This document shows, piece after piece, positions 56,283 to 59,512 of a DNA stretch of 59,512 nt. The notes under the pieces were generated by a model. It had not been told where the DNA came from. It did no database searches and saw only the letters and a program-made list of their open reading frames with translations. The number at the start of each line of letters is the position of its first letter. The first letter of the stretch is position 1. This DNA comes from Pseudomonadota bacterium (lineage in GTDB: Bacteria > Pseudomonadota > Gammaproteobacteria > Xanthomonadales > Rhodanobacteraceae): contig JAKQJM010000026.1 in assembly GCA_029561145.1 (NCBI GenBank), positions 1 through 59,512 on the forward strand, written 5' to 3'. A program made the translations under genes and the position numbers.

Positions 56283-57064
56283 GCGATACCGTCTTGATCG
56301 CGATCGTTTGGGTCGGTGCCAGCGCGATCATGGTCGGCGGCTGGTTTTACCAGCGCCGCACGCGCAATGCCGGCATCGTCGACGTGTTGTGGTCGGCCTG
56401 CATGGCGGTGAGCGCCATGTTCTATGCAATCACCGGCTCCGGCGCATCCCTGCCGCGCCTGCTCGTCGCTGTACTCGGCGCAAGCTGGGGGTTGCGTCTC
56501 GCCTGGCATCTCTGGTTGCGCGTGAGCCGTGAGGACGAAGATGGCCGTTATGTCCAGTTGCGCAAACGCTGGAATGACGACCAAAGCAAATTCCTCGCTT
56601 TCTTTCTCGTCCAGGGCCTGTTCACCGCCCTCTTCTCATTGCCATTCTGGATCGCTGCGCACAACCCGACCGAAGCCTGGACGGTCTGGACCTCGCTCGC
56701 CGTCAGCACGTGGATCATCGCGCTGGTTGGCGAATGGATCGCCGACCACGAACTGGCGCGCCATCGCGCCGACCCTTCGATGAAGGGCAAGACCTGCCGT
56801 CGCGGCTTGTGGAAAGTCTCGCGCCATCCAAATTACTTCTTCGAGTGGCTGCATTGGTTCGCCTATGTGTTCCTGGCAGTCGGCACCGGCAGCGGAGGAG
56901 TACTGGCGAGTCTTGCCGGCCCCGCGTTGATGCTCGCGACATTGTGCTGGGTCACCGGCATTCCCTACACCGAAGCACAAGCGCTGCGCACACGCGGCGA
57001 CGACTACCGCGACTATCAACGCACGACCAGCGCCCTGATTCCGTGGCTTCCGCGCAAATCCTGA
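56279..57064 (+). CDS. DUF1295 family membrane protein (steroid 5-alpha-reductase-like)
   Basis: The 261-residue product has about six membrane helices. The C-terminal part carries the family signature LWKVSRHPNYFFEWLHWFAYVFLAVG (about 179-204) and a late YTEAQALRTRGDDYRDYQRTTSALIPWLP, resembling isoprenylcysteine methyltransferases and steroid 5-alpha-reductases. It may reduce or modify a lipid double bond. The ATG overlaps the DUF2878 stop by 4 nt. In related clusters this family sits next to the same genes, which supports one pathway. Confidence 0.9.
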   Translation: MSDTVLIAIVWVGASAIMVGGWFYQRRTRNAGIVDVLWSACMAVSAMFYAITGSGASLPRLLVAVLGASWGLRLAWHLWLRVSREDEDGRYVQLRKRWNDDQSKFLAFFLVQGLFTALFSLPFWIAAHNPTEAWTVWTSLAVSTWIIALVGEWIADHELARHRADPSMKGKTCRRGLWKVSRHPNYFFEWLHWFAYVFLAVGTGSGGVLASLAGPALMLATLCWVTGIPYTEAQALRTRGDDYRDYQRTTSALIPWLPRKS

Positions 57065-57089
57065 CACCGTTTCGATCGAGGATCCGATC

Positions 57090-58184
57090 ATGAGCAGCCA
57101 AACCCTTGCAGCAGAATCGATGGATGGTGAATCCGGCATCGAACGCGAAAGTACCCTGACGCGATGGGCCGAGCGTGGCCGCATCCCGGACGGCCTGCTG
57201 CGCCTGGGGATCCGTCGTCAGTGCTCGGCGCGCCTGATCGAAGAACATGCCTTGGGAGTCGAAGCTACCGCCGAGCGCCAGCGTATGCGCATCGACGAGC
57301 TTCGCGGCAGCCCGATCGCGATCGAGACCGATGCGGCCAACGCGCAGCACTATGAGCTGCCGCCGCCGTTCTTCAGACTCTGCCTTGGTCGGAACCTCAA
57401 ATACAGCGCGTGCTACTGGGATGCCGGCACGCCCGATCTCGATGCCGCCGAGGCGCGAATGCTCGTTCTGTACGGCGAACGCGCCGAGCTGGCCGACGGC
57501 CAGCGCATTCTCGAACTCGGCTGCGGCTGGGGTTCATTGACGCTGTGGATGGCCGCCCGGTATCCGAACGCACGAATCACCGCTGTCTCGAATTCGTGCC
57601 CACAACGAGAGTTCATCGAGGCGCTTTGCCGGGAACGCGGACTCGACAACATCGAGATCATCACCGTCGATGTCAATCAGCTCAGCCTCGACGAGCAGCG
57701 CTTCGACCGCGTGGTGTCGATCGAGATGTTCGAGCACATGCGCAACTACGAACACCTGCTGCAACGCATCGGCTCATGGCTGGCACCGGGCGGCAAGCTT
57801 TTCGTCCACATTTTCTGTCACAGGAGCCTCGCATATCCCTTTGAAACAGCAGGCACGGACAACTGGATGGGTCGCCACTTCTTCACGGGTGGCCTGATGC
57901 CGGCCGCCGATACCCTGCTCCATTTCCAGAAGCACATCCAGATCGAGGAACGCTGGCTACTCCCCGGCACACACTACGAAAAAACCGCCAATGCCTGGCT
58001 GTCGAATCAGGACCGGAATCGCCAACAGGTCCTGGGAATCCTGGCTGCGACGTACGGCTCCGAATCGGCACGGCTCTGGCATCAGCGCTGGCGCATGTTC
58101 TGGATGGCCTGCGCGGAGTTGTTCGGCTATGCCGATGGCTCCGAGTGGCTGGTCGCCCACTATCGGTTTGCACGACAGCGATAG
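57090..58184 (+). CDS. Second cyclopropane-synthase-like SAM methyltransferase with an intact bicarbonate site
   Basis: The 364-residue product has SAM motif ILELGCGWGSLTLWMAARYPN (about 139-159). Unlike the paralogue at 54365, all the Cfa bicarbonate-site positions are kept: Cys108 in KYSACYW, Glu215-His216 in EMFEHM, and His240 in LFVHIFCH. The short N-terminal region (about 1-85) resembles coclaurine N-methyltransferase-like members of the superfamily more than classic Cfa, so the substrate might not be a phospholipid. It lies 25 nt after DUF1295 and ends the operon; the M64 peptidase gene starts 65 nt later. Confidence 0.9.
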   Translation: MSSQTLAAESMDGESGIERESTLTRWAERGRIPDGLLRLGIRRQCSARLIEEHALGVEATAERQRMRIDELRGSPIAIETDAANAQHYELPPPFFRLCLGRNLKYSACYWDAGTPDLDAAEARMLVLYGERAELADGQRILELGCGWGSLTLWMAARYPNARITAVSNSCPQREFIEALCRERGLDNIEIITVDVNQLSLDEQRFDRVVSIEMFEHMRNYEHLLQRIGSWLAPGGKLFVHIFCHRSLAYPFETAGTDNWMGRHFFTGGLMPAADTLLHFQKHIQIEERWLLPGTHYEKTANAWLSNQDRNRQQVLGILAATYGSESARLWHQRWRMFWMACAELFGYADGSEWLVAHYRFARQR

Positions 58185-58249
58185 CGATGGCCGTTCGATG
58201 GCATCCTATTGCAACCGATGCCCATGAGCGGCACCACCAGGCTTCAATC

Positions 58250-59512
58250 ATGTCTTTTTCCAGACTCCTGTTTCTTTCTCCCTTCCTGCTTCTCGCATCG
58301 CTGGCCGCCACCGCGGCGCAACCTGGCACGCTGCGTGTCGACTACATGCACAGCGGCAACGCGTTGCAGGACATCTACAGTCTCGACAAGATCGTCAAGG
58401 AACCGTTGCCGTGGCCTGGCAACCTCGACCAGCGCATCGATGGCCTCAACCGCGGCGCGTATTTCTTCGAGGTCGTGGAACCGACCTCCGGCGCGATCCT
58501 TTATTCGCGCGGTTTCAGTTCGATCTTCGGCGAATGGCGGACCACGCCGGAGGCGCGCCAGCAAAACCGGAGCTTCAGCGAATCGCTGCGCTTTCCGATG
58601 CCCGGCCAGGCGGTACGGATTCGCCTGTACGCACGCGACGACCGCAACGAATTCTCGATGGTCTGGACGCTCGATGTAGACCCTGCCGACACCGATGTGC
58701 GATCGGCGCACGCTCCCCTGGCTTCGCCGGTTGTGGCGATCCGCAGCAATGGCGATCCGCAGGACAAGGTTGATCTGCTGATCCTCGGCGACGGCTACAC
58801 CGAAGCCGAACGCACGAGGTTCATCGCCGATGCGCGCCGACTGAGCGACGCGCTGTTTGCAGTCTCCCCGTTCAAGGATCGCGCGGGTGATTTCAACGTG
58901 TGGGCGTTGATGGCGGCCGCACCGCAATCCGGAGTCGCTCGTCCGTCGAGCGGCATGCATCGATGGACGCCCCTCGGCACACGCTATGACGCCTTCGGCA
59001 GCGAGCGCTATGTGCTTACCTTCGAGAACCAGGCCTTGCGCGAACTCGCGCAGAACGCGCCATACGAGTTCGTCGAGATCCTTGTCAACAACGAGACCTA
59101 TGGTGGCGGCGGCATCTACGGCCTGTACAGCACCGCGGCGGCGAAAAGCGAATGGGCGCCGTATCTGTTCGTCCATGAATTCGGCCACCATTTCGCCGGC
59201 CTCGCCGACGAGTATTACACCTCGCCAGTGAGCTATGAGACTGGCGGCACCATGCGCCGCGAGCCCTGGGAGCCCAACGTGACCGCCCTCCACGACCCGG
59301 CTCGGCTGAAATGGCGTGACCGCGTTGCCAGCGACACAGCGCTGCCGACAGCCTGGCCCAAGGAGGCATTTGAAACGCACCAGCGCGAGTACCAGAAAGT
59401 ACGGGCTGACTTGCGCGCACGGAAGCGCCCCGAAAGCGAGATGAACGCCTTGTTCCATCGGGAACAACGCATCGAGGACGAACTCTTCATGTCCTCCGCG
59501 AACAAGACCCGG
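58250..59512 (+). CDS. Secreted M64 family zinc metallopeptidase (3' truncated by window edge)
   Basis: The frame is open from ATG 58250 to the end of the window (421 residues) without a stop. It has a signal peptide (about 1-24, ending ATAAQ), an N-terminal beta-sandwich (about 25-165) and a catalytic domain starting VDLLILGDGYTEAERTRF (about 180-197). The zinc motif HEFGHHFAGLADEYY (about 309-323) is the extended HExxHxxxGLxDE signature of M64 (IgA peptidase) enzymes. The last 50 residues are charged and insert-like. It is separated from the lipid operon by 65 nt, so it may be read through from it. Start has only a weak ribosome binding site. Confidence 0.9.
   Translation, partial: MSFSRLLFLSPFLLLASLAATAAQPGTLRVDYMHSGNALQDIYSLDKIVKEPLPWPGNLDQRIDGLNRGAYFFEVVEPTSGAILYSRGFSSIFGEWRTTPEARQQNRSFSESLRFPMPGQAVRIRLYARDDRNEFSMVWTLDVDPADTDVRSAHAPLASPVVAIRSNGDPQDKVDLLILGDGYTEAERTRFIADARRLSDALFAVSPFKDRAGDFNVWALMAAAPQSGVARPSSGMHRWTPLGTRYDAFGSERYVLTFENQALRELAQNAPYEFVEILVNNETYGGGGIYGLYSTAAAKSEWAPYLFVHEFGHHFAGLADEYYTSPVSYETGGTMRREPWEPNVTALHDPARLKWRDRVASDTALPTAWPKEAFETHQREYQKVRADLRARKRPESEMNALFHREQRIEDELFMSSANKTR

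Overview
The window is a high-GC gammaproteobacterial chromosome segment, most likely from the Xanthomonadales/Lysobacterales. The grounds are the gene orders phoB-phoR-ppk-ppx and folC-SPOR-cvpA-purF, frequent GTG starts, and proteins that resemble xanthomonad homologues as I know them; the genus is inference. I see no rRNA, tRNA, CRISPR array, insertion sequence or prophage gene. Most of the window is ordinary chromosome.

Layout. 0-6.3 kb: the end of a BepA-like protease gene, then a phosphate and polyphosphate operon (phoB, phoR, ppk, ppx) behind a probable Pho box. 6.5-8.2 kb: a periplasmic cyclophilin, a block of hairpin repeats and lpxH. 8.3-11.1 kb: three secreted proteins of unknown function in visibly more AT-rich DNA. 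11.8-17.5 kb: two glycosyltransferases with a DUF2304 partner on the plus strand, facing an overlapping minus-strand trio (DUF455 protein and two membrane proteins). 17.5-23.1 kb: purF, cvpA, SPOR protein, folC, rhomboid protease and an alkyltransferase-like protein, all on the minus strand. 23.2-28.4 kb: Pit phosphate transporter with its DUF47 partner, trmJ, suhB and an OmpA-type porin. 28.6-40.3 kb: 2-methylcitrate-cycle genes (prpD apart from prpB-prpC), a FadH-type dienoyl-CoA reductase, a large secreted beta-propeller protein, a glutathione S-transferase and a TPR protein. 40.3-47.7 kb: nhaA, mdh, a glutaredoxin-like lipoprotein, an aminotransferase, a small membrane protein, a cytoplasmic cyclophilin and typA.

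The most interesting part is 47.7-58.2 kb. An ECF sigma factor and an RskA-type anti-sigma factor sit between a secreted protein of unknown function plus a small membrane protein on one side, and on the other a tightly packed operon of lipid-modification genes: desaturase, flavin amine oxidase-like protein, DUF1365, two different cyclopropane-synthase-like methyltransferases, DUF2878 and DUF1295. An identical bipartite element, TGCATCCG-N15-CGTATATC, lies about 32 nt before the start of the secreted protein and again before the desaturase. I read it as the promoter of this sigma factor, which would make the system autoregulated. The operon resembles the acyl-chain-modifying genes of ECF/ChrR singlet-oxygen regulons and of furan or methyl-branched fatty acid synthesis, but here it has a membrane anti-sigma factor of another type. 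One of the two methyltransferases has lost residues of the bicarbonate site of true cyclopropane synthases while the other keeps them, which suggests two different chemistries on the same membrane lipids. A secreted M64 metallopeptidase gene follows and runs off the right edge.
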